From: JAPUIN01 sp041580375
GTDB lineage: Bacteria; Acidobacteriota; Polarisedimenticolia; Gp22-AA2
Direction of reading: 5' to 3'
Assembly: GCA_041580375.1 (NCBI GenBank)
Contig: JBFGDZ010000019.1
Span: 1 to 30,438, forward strand
DNA length: 30,438 bases
Part shown: one piece after another, positions 17,456-25,625 of the stretch
Layout: each line of letters opens with the position of its first letter
How positions within the stretch are numbered: the first letter of the stretch is position 1
Position numbers and translations under genes: made by a program
The notes under the pieces: model-generated
The model's database searches: none
What the model was told of the DNA's origin: nothing
What the model saw: the letters and a program-made list of their open reading frames with translations, nothing else

Positions 17456-18223
17456 TCACGTTCCGAACGTGAAATCCACCTCACCCCGCTCTCCTTCGCC
17501 GAGCGTGATCGTGCGCCGCGCCGTGCCCAGCGTCTCGTGCCAGGCCTCGACCTCGTAGGTCCCCGCCGGCAGGCCCGTCAGGTTGAATCGGCCTTCCTCA
17601 CCCGTCACGGCGAAGAAAGGATGATCGACGATTCCGATCCAGGCCTTCATCCAGAGATGCAGATCGCAGCGGATGGCGACGAATTCCGGCTCGGAGAAGT
17701 AGCGCCGGATGGTGCGCCCGCGCCCCGACATCGACACGTTGAACGTGCGGTTCTTATCCGCCACGGCGCGCACGTTGTGCAGGATCGGATCGCTGCTGGT
17801 GAACTCGATCACCTGATTGGCCTGCGCCGCGAGGACGTGCGGGACGAACACGCACCCCTGCTGATCCATCCGGGCCGGCTCGGCCGGGGGAGCGAAGACG
17901 CGGTCGCCGAGCCCGGAGACGACCCGGACGATGACGTTCTGAAGGGCGCCGTCCGCGCCGACGATCAGATCCTCGGCGAGGGCGGTGTGCCCCGCACGGA
18001 CGCACGACGACTCGCCCGACATGTTGATCGGGCGCCGCTCGGGGGGATCACCCGAGTAGAGGGCGCGGCCGGCGATCGCGGCCGAGCCGATCGACTGTCC
18101 CGCGGGGATGGCGCCGGGCGGGGGCGGCGGAGGCTCGCTCACGCTTGCTCCGCACGCCAGCAGAACGAACACCGCGACCGAAAGGGCCGCGGATCGAATC
18201 GGACCAGCGGATCGCGATGTCAT
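17456..18223 (-). CDS. Lipoprotein with cupredoxin-like and carboxypeptidase-regulatory-like domains
   Basis: 255-residue surface or periplasmic lipoprotein. The signal ends in the lipobox LLAC (Cys24), followed by a run of six prolines (31-36) as a linker. A blue-copper-like site is suggested by His149 (DPILHNVRA), then Cys186, His189 and Met192 in RCDLHLWMKAWIG. This H...C-x2-H-x2-M order is that of type 1 copper proteins. The tail, GRFNLTGLPAGTYEVEAWHE (211-230), is a carboxypeptidase regulatory-like or transthyretin-like beta-sandwich. Similar proteins are annotated methylamine-utilisation or plastocyanin-like. Extra cysteines at 74 and 124 could form a disulfide. Role may be electron transfer or copper binding, unproven. 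It heads the operon with the M28 peptidase. Confidence 0.8.
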   Translation of the reverse strand: MTSRSAGPIRSAALSVAVFVLLACGASVSEPPPPPPGAIPAGQSIGSAAIAGRALYSGDPPERRPINMSGESSCVRAGHTALAEDLIVGADGALQNVIVRVVSGLGDRVFAPPAEPARMDQQGCVFVPHVLAAQANQVIEFTSSDPILHNVRAVADKNRTFNVSMSGRGRTIRRYFSEPEFVAIRCDLHLWMKAWIGIVDHPFFAVTGEEGRFNLTGLPAGTYEVEAWHETLGTARRTITLGEGERGEVDFTFGT

Positions 18224-18235
18224 GTCGGGAGCGCC

Positions 18236-18264
18236 ACACTATGCGAGGCGCGACGCTCTGTCAA
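18236..18264 (-). promoter_or_regulatory. Promoter with consensus -35 immediately upstream of the lipoprotein gene
   Basis: On the minus strand a perfect TTGACA (18264-18259) is followed after 17 bases by TAGTGT (18241-18236). The alternative CATAGT at 18243-18238 has a 15-base spacer. Either way the predicted start lies only about 5-8 bases before the ATG at 18223, leaving no room for a ribosome site, and none is seen. The transcript may be almost leaderless. Confidence 0.45.
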
Positions 18265-18280
18265 GCCGCCGCGGGAGGAG

Positions 18281-18904
18281 TCAGGCCCGGGCGATACCCC
18301 GGTACATCGGGCGCAGGGAACGAGGGCCCCAGGGCATCTCGTAGCGGTGGAGGCTTTCGATCCTCAGACCCGCGCCGCGCACCGCCTCGTCGATCGGGAG
18401 GTCGAGACGGCAGCCGTCGGCCAGCAGGCGTTGCAGCGGCGTGAGCCGGCGCTGCCAGCGCGCGAGACGGTCGTCCGCGGCCCGGCCGTGCTCGAGGAAC
18501 AGGAACCGGCCCCCCGGCTTCAGGACGCGGCGGATCTCGCTCAGGCCCCCGGCCAGATCGGACAGGCTGCAGAGGGTCCAGTTGCTGACGACCGAGTCGA
18601 AGGTCCCGTCGGGGAGCGGCAGGGCGTCGGCGCGTCCGCGCACGAGGCGGAGCGGGCACGGCGCCGTCCCCGATCGGCGGGCGGCGCGCCGCATCATTCC
18701 CGGATTGGTGTCGACGCCGACGAGCTCGGCGATACGCCCTGGAGCGCCCGGGTAGGCGGGCAGTGATCCCCCGAACCCGAAACCCACCTCGAGCACCCGC
18801 CCGCGCGCCGCAGCGATCGCGGGGAGGCGCTGCTCCAGGAAGACGGGGCGGGAGAGCACCATCTCCATCAGCCGCGGGAGGATCCTCTCGCCGTAGAGTC
18901 GCAC
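18281..18904 (-). CDS. Class I SAM-dependent methyltransferase (UbiE/METTL7-like)
   Basis: 207-residue Rossmann methyltransferase. Motif I is RVLEVGFGFGGSLPAY (36-51), motif II's acidic strand end is LVGVDTNPGM (61-70), and the post-I segments are ALPLPDGTFDSVVSNWTLCS and IRRVLKPGGRFLFLEHG, typical of methyltransferase domain 11. The opening LYGERILPRLMEMVLSRP resembles METTL7-like proteins, supporting the GTG start at 18904. No clear ribosome site is visible and translation may be coupled, the start being 9 bases after the hemQ stop. Substrate unknown. Co-transcription with hemQ hints at a tetrapyrrole or quinone target, but nothing in the sequence proves it. Confidence 0.83.
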   Translation of the reverse strand: MRLYGERILPRLMEMVLSRPVFLEQRLPAIAAARGRVLEVGFGFGGSLPAYPGAPGRIAELVGVDTNPGMMRRAARRSGTAPCPLRLVRGRADALPLPDGTFDSVVSNWTLCSLSDLAGGLSEIRRVLKPGGRFLFLEHGRAADDRLARWQRRLTPLQRLLADGCRLDLPIDEAVRGAGLRIESLHRYEMPWGPRSLRPMYRGIARA

Positions 18905-18913
18905 CCGGGTCGT

Positions 18914-19738
18914 CTAGAAGGGTGACTCGCCGGAGAGGAAGCGAGGCAGATCGCGGGCGGGGAACTGCATGCCGACGTAGAACGGGCCGAACTCCGCGTA
19001 ATCGGCGCTGGCCTCGTCGAAGCGCATCTCGTAGATGAGCTTCTTGAACACCTTCGGATCGTCGGCGAACAGGTCGACGCCCCACTCCCAGTCGTCGAGG
19101 CCGATCGATCCGCTGATGATCTGAGTCACGTCCTTCCCGTAACCGCGTCCGACGAAGCCGTGCTCGCGCATCATGGCGGCGCGCTTCTCGAAGCGCACCG
19201 TGTACCAGTTCTTGATCTCGCCGCGCCGCTTGTTCATGGGGTAGAAGCAGACGTGACGGCGCTCGGGGATCGCCGTGAACAGCCGTCCGATCATGCGTTC
19301 CCGCTGGCGCTCCATCTCCTCGTCGAAGGCTCTCTCGAAGGCGTCGCTCCCGGTCTCCAGGCCCCGCGCGCCGAGATCCTCGTGGATGCGGCCGGTCATC
19401 TCGTAGAGGCCCAGCTCCACGATCGACACGTAGCTGGTCGTCGGCTCGAGATGGTCGTGCAGCTCCAGGCCGGCCACCTGAAGCTCGATCCGGCCCAGAT
19501 CCTCGAAGCGCTCGCGGAAGTGGATCAGCATGAGATCGCCCTTGTGACCCAGCAGGTGGACCAGGGCGCTCGGCCCTTCCTTCCGACCCTCGAGCGGAGT
19601 GATCAACGCGGCGGCCTCGTCCGCGATCGCCTTCCGCCGCGCGGGCTCCAGAGCCCGGAGGCGGTCCCGGCGCAGGCGGAACATCTGATGCAGGACGCCC
19701 CAGCCGTCCAGGGTCTCCGGCACCTGAGGATTGTGCAT
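18914..19738 (-). CDS. hemQ: Coproheme decarboxylase HemQ (chlorite dismutase family)
   Basis: Converts coproheme to protoheme, the last step of the coproporphyrin-dependent haem pathway, using peroxide. The 274-residue product has the key residues with the family's spacing: catalytic Tyr166 and propionate-binding Lys170 in CFYPMNKRR, proximal haem His193 in MREHGFVGR, and a distal Gln206 in DVTQIISGS. True chlorite dismutases have Arg at the distal site. The signature GSIGLDDWEWGVDLFADDP is strongly conserved, as is YAEFGPFYVG near the end. ATG at 19738 has GGAGG about 5 bases upstream. A longer open frame upstream (to 19894) is rejected because it lacks homology. HemQ is typical of Gram-positives but also occurs in Acidobacteriota, Deinococcota and others. 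No other haem genes are in the window. Confidence 0.95.
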   Translation of the reverse strand: MHNPQVPETLDGWGVLHQMFRLRRDRLRALEPARRKAIADEAAALITPLEGRKEGPSALVHLLGHKGDLMLIHFRERFEDLGRIELQVAGLELHDHLEPTTSYVSIVELGLYEMTGRIHEDLGARGLETGSDAFERAFDEEMERQRERMIGRLFTAIPERRHVCFYPMNKRRGEIKNWYTVRFEKRAAMMREHGFVGRGYGKDVTQIISGSIGLDDWEWGVDLFADDPKVFKKLIYEMRFDEASADYAEFGPFYVGMQFPARDLPRFLSGESPF

Positions 19739-19788
19739 GCCGCCTCCGTCGCGCCGCGGGCCCGGCGTCCGGGGTGGGCGCACACCAG

Positions 19789-19817
19789 AGTCTAACCGTT
19801 CGGGCGGCCGCTCACAA
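19789..19817 (-). promoter_or_regulatory. Possible hemQ promoter
   Basis: On the minus strand TTGTGA (19817-19812) and TAGACT (19794-19789) are separated by 17 bases, each matching consensus at 4 of 6 positions. The implied leader to the hemQ ATG is about 44 bases. It is in the divergent gap with the DNA polymerase gene. Confidence 0.4.
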
Positions 19818-19861
19818 CATCGCGACCCGCGATCGCCCGCCGCAAGCCCGAGTCGCGGCGT

Positions 19862-19867
19862 TATGAT
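19862..19867 (+). promoter_or_regulatory. Possible -10 element for the family B polymerase gene
   Basis: TATGAT lies 41 bases upstream of the chosen ATG and stands out in a GC-rich gap. I see no good -35 hexamer 16-18 bases upstream and no LexA-like palindrome, so SOS control is not supported. Confidence 0.3.
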
Positions 19868-19908
19868 CGAAGCGAACGGCCGCCGCGCGCGCACGCGAGG
19901 TGTCGACG

Positions 19909-22335
19909 ATGCCCGTCCGGGGATTCATCCTCCATCCCACCTACCGGATCGAGGCGGGGCGCGCCGTCGTGCACCTGTTCGGCCGGCTCGAGACGGGCGA
20001 GTCGTTCCTGATCCGCGACGGCCGGCTGCGCCCCTACTTCTTCGTCCGCGCGGCGGACGCGGAGCGGGCGCGCGGGGCCGGGGCCGCCCGCATCGTCCCG
20101 GTCGATCTGCGGACGATGCAGGACGAGCCGGTCGTGCGGGTCGAGGTCCCCTCGCCTCCCGACACCGTCCCCCTGCGGGACGCCCTCCACGCCGGCGGCG
20201 TCCCGACCTACGAGGCGGACGTCCGCTTCGCGATGCGCTACCTGATCGACCGGGGCATCCGGGGATCGATCCGGATCGAGGGTGGGGAGAAGCCGCCCGG
20301 GAAGGACGGGGAGGGCGGGCGGCGAGCGGACGTCGCGCGCTCCTTCGAGCAGCCGGACCTGGCGCCTTCGAATTGGAGGCCGGCGCCGGCCGACCTCAGG
20401 ATCGTGTCTCTCGACATCGAAACCGACCCGCGGGGGCGCGAGGTCCGCTCCGCCGCCCTCGCGGGCGCGGGCGTCGACGAGGTGCACCTGGCCGCGCCGG
20501 CGGAGAGGGTGCGCGCGGCGCTCGCCGGATCGCAACACGCGGTGGGCGCGAAGGCCTGGGGGGACGAGACGGGGCTGCTGCGGGGTCTGTTCGAGCGCCT
20601 GCGGGAGATCGATTTCGACATTCTGACGGGCTGGAACGTGATCGACTTCGATCTGGCCGTGCTGGCCGCGGCGTCGCGCCGCCTCGGCGTGCCGTTCGAG
20701 GCGGGGCGGCTGCCGGGCGTCGCGCGCGTCGTCCGGGAGACGTCGTTTCTGGGGCGATCCCGCGCCACGATCAAGGGGCGCGTCGTGCTCGACGGCATCG
20801 ATCTTCTCAAGGGCGCATTCGTCCGGCTGCCGGACTACCGGCTGGAAACGGCGGCTCGCGAGATGCTCGGCGAGGGGAAGGTGGCCCTGGACGGAGGATC
20901 GCGGGGCGGCGATCGGGCCGGCGCGATCGAACGGGCGTTCCGGGGCGACCTGCCCCGGTTCGTGGAGTACAACCGCGCCGACGCCCGGCTCGTCCTGCGC
21001 ATCCTCGAGAGCGCGCGTCTCATCGAGCTGGTGGTCGAGCGCGCCCTGCTCACCGGGATGCCGCCCGACCGGGTCGGCGCGAGCATCGCGTCGTTCGACT
21101 TCCTGTATCTGGGCGAGATGCGCCGGCGCGGGCGCGTGGCGCCGTCGGTCGGCGCGCGCTCCGGGGAGGGGGAGCCGACCGCGGGCGGCGCCGTTCTGGA
21201 CCCGGTCCCCGGGCTCTACGACAACGTCCTCGCGTTCGATTTCAAGAGCCTCTACCCGAGCCTCATCCGCACCTTCAACATCGATCCGCTCGGTCTCGTG
21301 CCCGAAGGCGCGCCGGCGGGCGGGGACGATTCGATCCGCGCCCCCAACGGCGCCCGCTTCGCTCGCGCGCCGGGAATCCTCCCGGAGATGCTCGCGGATC
21401 TGTTTCCCCGCAGGGACGCGGCCAAGCGGCGCGGGGACGCGATTGCCGCGCACGCCCTGAAGATCCTGATGAACTCCTTCTACGGCGTCTTGGCCACGCC
21501 GGCGTGCCGCTTCTACTCCTCGCCCGTGGCCAACGCCATCACGCACTCGGGTCAGTGGATTCTGCGCTGGGCGCGGGATCGGATGGAGGCGCTCGGCCAC
21601 CGGGTGCTCTACGGGGACACCGACTCCCTGTTCGCCCTTTCCGGGATCGAGGGGCGCGACGCCCGGGGCGAGGTGCGGCGACTCGGCGAGGATCTGGGCG
21701 AGCGGATCACCGCGGAGCTGGCCGCGACGATCCGATCGACCTGGCGCGTCGAGAGCCACCTGGAGCTGGAGTTCGAGCTTCTCTTTCTCGAGCTCTTCCT
21801 TCCCGCGGTCCGCGGCGGAGGCGCCGGGGCCCGCAAACGGTACGCGGGCCTGGTCGACCGGCCCGGCGCGCCGGGCGGGGAGGAGCTGCTCTTCGTCGGC
21901 ATGGAGATCGTGCGCCGCGACTGGACCGATCTCAGCAAGCGGTTCCAGCGCGGGCTGTTCGAGCGCCTCTTCAAGGGCACCGCGCGGGAGACGGCGGCGG
22001 AGTACGTGCGCGAGTTCGTGCGGGATCTGCGGGAGGGTCGGTACGACGCGGAGCTGGTCTACCGCAAGGCGCTGCGCAAGGACGTCTCCGAGTACACAAC
22101 GACGACGCCCCCGCACGTCAAGGCGGCCCGCCTGATGGGGGGACGGGTCCGGGGCGTGGTCGAGTACGTCATGACGGCGGGCGGTCCGGAGCCGGCGGCC
22201 TCCCGCCGCAGCCCCATCGACTACGATCATTACGTCGAGAAGCAGATCCGGCCGATCGCCGAGCAGGTCCTCCCGCACCTGGGTCTCGACTTCGAGGCCG
22301 CCCTGGGCGGCCCGACCCAGGGCCGGCTTTTCTAG
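19909..22335 (+). CDS. polB: DNA polymerase family B (Pol II-like)
   Basis: 808-residue proofreading DNA polymerase of family B, comparable in length to E. coli Pol II. Exonuclease motifs: ExoI VSLDIETD (D169, E171), ExoII GWNVIDFD (N243, D248) and ExoIII YNRAD (Y354, D358). Polymerase motifs: A DFKSLYPSL (D444), B KILMNSFYG (518-526) and C YGDTDS (568-573) with both catalytic aspartates. All are intact. I chose the ATG at 19909 because GAGGTG at 19897-19902 makes a ribosome site 6 bases away; the GTG at 19900 is the alternative and adds 3 residues. Such enzymes serve in repair or translesion synthesis. It is divergent from hemQ and 91 bases upstream of aconitase. Confidence 0.95.
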   Translation: MPVRGFILHPTYRIEAGRAVVHLFGRLETGESFLIRDGRLRPYFFVRAADAERARGAGAARIVPVDLRTMQDEPVVRVEVPSPPDTVPLRDALHAGGVPTYEADVRFAMRYLIDRGIRGSIRIEGGEKPPGKDGEGGRRADVARSFEQPDLAPSNWRPAPADLRIVSLDIETDPRGREVRSAALAGAGVDEVHLAAPAERVRAALAGSQHAVGAKAWGDETGLLRGLFERLREIDFDILTGWNVIDFDLAVLAAASRRLGVPFEAGRLPGVARVVRETSFLGRSRATIKGRVVLDGIDLLKGAFVRLPDYRLETAAREMLGEGKVALDGGSRGGDRAGAIERAFRGDLPRFVEYNRADARLVLRILESARLIELVVERALLTGMPPDRVGASIASFDFLYLGEMRRRGRVAPSVGARSGEGEPTAGGAVLDPVPGLYDNVLAFDFKSLYPSLIRTFNIDPLGLVPEGAPAGGDDSIRAPNGARFARAPGILPEMLADLFPRRDAAKRRGDAIAAHALKILMNSFYGVLATPACRFYSSPVANAITHSGQWILRWARDRMEALGHRVLYGDTDSLFALSGIEGRDARGEVRRLGEDLGERITAELAATIRSTWRVESHLELEFELLFLELFLPAVRGGGAGARKRYAGLVDRPGAPGGEELLFVGMEIVRRDWTDLSKRFQRGLFERLFKGTARETAAEYVREFVRDLREGRYDAELVYRKALRKDVSEYTTTTPPHVKAARLMGGRVRGVVEYVMTAGGPEPAASRRSPIDYDHYVEKQIRPIAEQVLPHLGLDFEAALGGPTQGRLF

Positions 22336-22402
22336 GATCCCCTCCGGGCATGGTGTGGGGCCGCGCGCATGCGGCGACCGGGCGGCGGGCGGGCGATTCC
22401 GA

Positions 22403-22408
22403 TATACT
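22403..22408 (+). promoter_or_regulatory. Possible -10 element for aconitase
   Basis: TATACT (5 of 6 consensus) lies in the 91-base gap after the polymerase gene. The expected start near 22415 leaves about 12 bases, just enough to include the GGAGGAG ribosome site at 22418-22424. No -35 is visible. Confidence 0.35.
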
Positions 22409-22426
22409 CTTGCCGCCGGAGGAGCG

Positions 22427-24742
22427 ATGTCCGCGCGACACCCGATCGACAGCACGCCCGAGTACGTCCGGACCGTTTACCGCACGATGGCGCGGCGGCT
22501 CGAAACCGTGCGCTCGCGGCTGAAGCGGCCGCTGACGCTGGCGGAGAAGGTCCTCTACGGGCACCTGGACGATCCGGCCGGCGCCGACCTGAAGCCGGGA
22601 AGCGGGTACATCATGCTGCGCCCTGATCGGGTCGCGATGCAGGACGCGACGGCCCAGATGGCGTTGCTGCAGTTCATGCAGGCCGGCCGGGATCGCGTCG
22701 CCGTCCCGACGACCATCCACTGCGATCATCTGATTCAGGCGCGTGCGGGGGCCGAGGGCGACCTGCGCGTGGCCCTGGAGGAGAATCGCGAGGTCTACGA
22801 GTTCCTGCGCAGCGCCAGCTCCCGGTACGGCATCGGATTCTGGCAGCCGGGCGCCGGCATCATCCATCAGGTCGTCCTGGAGAACTATGCCTTCCCCGGC
22901 GGCCTCATGATCGGGACCGACTCGCACACGCCGAACGCGGGCGGCCTCGGCATGGCCGCCATCGGCGTCGGCGGCGCCGACGCGGTCGACGTGATGGCGG
23001 GCTTTTCGTGGGAGGTCCTCGATCCGAACATCGTCGGCGTGTGCCTGAAGGGCGCGCCCGGCGGATGGACGGCGCCCAAGGACGTCATTCTGAAGCTGCT
23101 GGGGATCCTCACGGTCAAGGGGGGCACGAACCGGATCATCGAGTACTTCGGCCCGGGCGCGCGGAGCATCTCGTGCACGGGGAAGGGGACGATCACCAAC
23201 ATGGGCGCCGAGTTGGGTGCCACGACGTCGATCTTTCCATTCGACGAGCGGATGGACGCCTACCTGCGGGCGACGGACAGGGAATCGCTGGCCGACCTGG
23301 CGCGCGAGAACCCCGATCTGCTGGCCGCCGATCCCGAGGTGGAGGACCATCCGGAGCGTTTTTACGAGAAGGTGATCACGATCGATCTCTCCCGGCTCGA
23401 GCCGCACCTCGTCGGGCCCCACACGCCGGACCTGGCCCGGCCGGTGTCGGAGATGAAGGAGGCGGTGCGCGAGCACGACTATCCCGATCGGATCTCGGTG
23501 GCGCTGATCGGCTCCTGCACGAACTCGTCCTACGAGGACATCTCCCGGGCCGCCGACGTCGCCCGGCAGGCGCGGGAGCGCGGCGCGCGCATGGCGGTGC
23601 CGCTGCTGGTGACGCCGGGCAGCGACCAGATCTTCCAGACCATCCGCCGCGACGGGCAGATGGCGGTCCTGGAGGAGGTGGGCGCCTCGGTGCTGGCCAA
23701 CGCCTGCGGGCCGTGCATCGGACAATGGCGGCGGGACGAGATCAAGAAAGGGGAGCGCAACAGCATCGTCACCTCGTTCAACCGCAACTTCCCCGGCCGC
23801 AACGACGCCAATCCCGAGACCATGGCGTTCATGGGAAGCCCGGAGATCGTCATGGCCTTCGGCCTGGCGGGCCGCCTCTCCTTCAACCCGCTCGAGGACG
23901 ATCTGCCCGGCCCGGAGGGCGCCGCCTGGAGGCTGGAGCCGCCGGGCCCGGCGCCCGAGCTGCCGGAGCGCGGGTTCGTCCGATCGCGCGCCGGCTACGT
24001 CGCCCCGGCGGACGACCCGGCAAGCGTGCGCGTGGCCGTGGCGCCCGAGAGCGAGCGGCTGCAGATCCTGGACCCGTTCGACATGCACGTCGACGCCGAC
24101 TTCGTCGAGATGCCGCTCCTCATGAAGACGCGCGGCAAGACGACCACCGACCACATCTCGCCCGCCGGCTTCTGGCTGAGGTTCCGGGGCCATCTCGACA
24201 GGATCAGCGACAACATGTTCGTCGGCGCCGTCAACGCGTTCACCGGGGAGCGCGGCAGGACGCTCGACCAGATCAGCGGCGAGAGGGATCTGGAGGTGCC
24301 GAAGGTGGCCCGGGCCTACAAGGCCGCGGGTCGCAAGTGGGTCGTCGTCGGGGACGAGAACTACGGCGAGGGCAGCAGCCGCGAGCACGCCGCGATGTCG
24401 CCCCGTTATCTCGGCGCCGCCGCGATCATCGCGCGCAGCTTCGCCCGCATCCACGAGAGCAATCTGAAGAAGCAGGGCGTGCTGCCGCTGACGTTCGCCG
24501 ATCCGGCGGACTACGACCGGGTGCGCGAGACCGATCGCGTCACGCTCGCCAACCTCCGGGACCTGGCGGCCGGGATGCCCCTGTCGGCGGTCCTTCACCA
24601 CGACGACGGCACGACCGACACGATCACGCTGCGGCACACGCTCAACCAGGAGCAGATCGCCTGGTTCCGCGCCGGCTCGGCGCTCAACCTGCTGCGGCGC
24701 CAGGAAGGGCCCGAAGCGCAGCAGGTGCCGCCCCTCGGCTGA
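22427..24742 (+). CDS. acn: Aconitate hydratase, mitochondrial-type
   Basis: Interconverts citrate and isocitrate in the TCA cycle through a [4Fe-4S] cluster. The 771-residue product has cluster ligands Cys364 in GSCTNSS and Cys427 and Cys430 in ACGPCIGQW. Their 63 and 3 residue spacings are those of mitochondrial aconitase. Other signatures are VPTTIHCDHLIQA, MIGTDSHTPNAGGLG, SFNRNFPGRND and, in the swivel domain, GDENYGEGSSREHAA. This is closer to eukaryotic ACO2 than to the longer bacterial AcnA/IRP1 or AcnB types. ATG at 22427 follows a strong GGAGGAG. mutM begins 12 bases downstream and is probably co-transcribed. Confidence 0.96.
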   Translation: MSARHPIDSTPEYVRTVYRTMARRLETVRSRLKRPLTLAEKVLYGHLDDPAGADLKPGSGYIMLRPDRVAMQDATAQMALLQFMQAGRDRVAVPTTIHCDHLIQARAGAEGDLRVALEENREVYEFLRSASSRYGIGFWQPGAGIIHQVVLENYAFPGGLMIGTDSHTPNAGGLGMAAIGVGGADAVDVMAGFSWEVLDPNIVGVCLKGAPGGWTAPKDVILKLLGILTVKGGTNRIIEYFGPGARSISCTGKGTITNMGAELGATTSIFPFDERMDAYLRATDRESLADLARENPDLLAADPEVEDHPERFYEKVITIDLSRLEPHLVGPHTPDLARPVSEMKEAVREHDYPDRISVALIGSCTNSSYEDISRAADVARQARERGARMAVPLLVTPGSDQIFQTIRRDGQMAVLEEVGASVLANACGPCIGQWRRDEIKKGERNSIVTSFNRNFPGRNDANPETMAFMGSPEIVMAFGLAGRLSFNPLEDDLPGPEGAAWRLEPPGPAPELPERGFVRSRAGYVAPADDPASVRVAVAPESERLQILDPFDMHVDADFVEMPLLMKTRGKTTTDHISPAGFWLRFRGHLDRISDNMFVGAVNAFTGERGRTLDQISGERDLEVPKVARAYKAAGRKWVVVGDENYGEGSSREHAAMSPRYLGAAAIIARSFARIHESNLKKQGVLPLTFADPADYDRVRETDRVTLANLRDLAAGMPLSAVLHHDDGTTDTITLRHTLNQEQIAWFRAGSALNLLRRQEGPEAQQVPPLG

Positions 24743-24754
24743 TCGCGACGACCC

Positions 24755-25576
24755 ATGCCCGAGCTCCCCGAGGTCGAGACCATCCGCCGGGGGCTCCATC
24801 CCCTCCTCTCCGGCCGGCGCATCCTCGGCGTGCGGGTCCGCGAGCGGCGCCTCCGGGAGCCGGTCGACCGGTCACGCATGGCGCGCCTGCGCGGCGCGAC
24901 GGTGACGGCCATCCGGCGCCGCAGCAAGTACCTGCTGGTCGAGACCGACTCCGGCCTGACGCTCGTCGTCCACCTGGGCATGACGGGAAGCCTCTGGGTG
25001 AGCCGGCCCGGCCGCCCCGCGCGTCCGCACGAGCACGTCGTCCTCGTCCTGGACGACGGCCGCGAGCTGCGCTTCGCCGATCCCCGCCGCTTCGGGCTGA
25101 TGAAGGTCCTGCGCACCTCCTCCCTCGACCGGCACCCGCGCCTGCGCGGGCTCGGCCCGGAGCCGCTCGACGGGGATCTCACCGGCGAGTCGCTGTACCG
25201 GGCGACGCGCGGGCGCCGCGTCCCGGTCAAGAATTTCCTGCTCGACACGCGATCGATCGCGGGGATCGGCAACATCTACGCCTGCGAGTCGCTTTATCGG
25301 GCCGGCCTGCACCCGTCCCGCGCGGTCGGCCGGATCGGCCGGGCGCGCTGGGACCGCCTGGCGGCCGGTCTGGAGGAAGTGCTGCGGGAGGCGATCGGGG
25401 CGGGGGGGACGACGCTGAGGGACTTCGTCAACGCGGAGGAGGAGGCCGGCTACTTCGCGATCGCCCTGCGCGTGTACGAGCGGGCAGGGAAACCCTGCGG
25501 CCGCTGCGGCTCCCTCATCCGCCGCATCGTCCAGTCGGGACGCAGCACCTACTACTGCCCGCGATGCCAGCGTTGA
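24755..25576 (+). CDS. mutM: Formamidopyrimidine-DNA glycosylase (Fpg/MutM)
   Basis: Bifunctional glycosylase/AP lyase that removes 8-oxoguanine and formamidopyrimidines. The 273-residue product begins MPELPEVETI, giving the catalytic N-terminal Pro and Glu after Met removal. Lys58 in RRRSKYLLVE is the conserved catalytic-site lysine. HLGMTGS and DPRRFG are the DNA-binding segments. KNFLLDTRSIAGIGNIYACE is the helix-two-turn-helix. The C-terminal zinc finger is intact (C248, C251, C268, C271). A Gly-rich GAGGTTLRDF precedes it, as in the family. It starts 12 bases after aconitase. Confidence 0.97.
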   Translation: MPELPEVETIRRGLHPLLSGRRILGVRVRERRLREPVDRSRMARLRGATVTAIRRRSKYLLVETDSGLTLVVHLGMTGSLWVSRPGRPARPHEHVVLVLDDGRELRFADPRRFGLMKVLRTSSLDRHPRLRGLGPEPLDGDLTGESLYRATRGRRVPVKNFLLDTRSIAGIGNIYACESLYRAGLHPSRAVGRIGRARWDRLAAGLEEVLREAIGAGGTTLRDFVNAEEEAGYFAIALRVYERAGKPCGRCGSLIRRIVQSGRSTYYCPRCQR

Positions 25577-25618
25577 TCCGGCGCCACGGCGCTCCGAACG
25601 CGACCCGGCGCCGCCGGA
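25577..25618. terminator. Inverted repeat between convergent mutM and adenosyltransferase genes
   Basis: TCCGGCGCC (25577-25585) can pair with GGCGCCGCCGGA (25607-25618), with a 3-base bulge and a loop of about 21 bases. It fills most of the 49-base convergent gap. It may serve as a bidirectional terminator, though neither side ends in a T run. Confidence 0.35.
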
Positions 25619-25625
25619 CAGGCTC

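Noticed and set aside
18914..19738. Functional chlorite dismutase
   Set aside because: The distal residue aligned with the Cld Arg is Gln206, and Tyr166 and Lys170 fit coproheme decarboxylase.
19739..19908. LexA box controlling the family B polymerase
   Set aside because: No CTGT-N8-ACAG or other clear palindrome of that type is visible in the divergent gap.
22169..24799. An 876-codon open frame on the minus strand opposite aconitase, and similar ones opposite pstA (1432-3351), the flavoprotein pair (8524-12637) and the molybdenum subunit (26933-29323)
   Set aside because: All mirror intact genes with catalytic motifs and look like codon-shadow translations.
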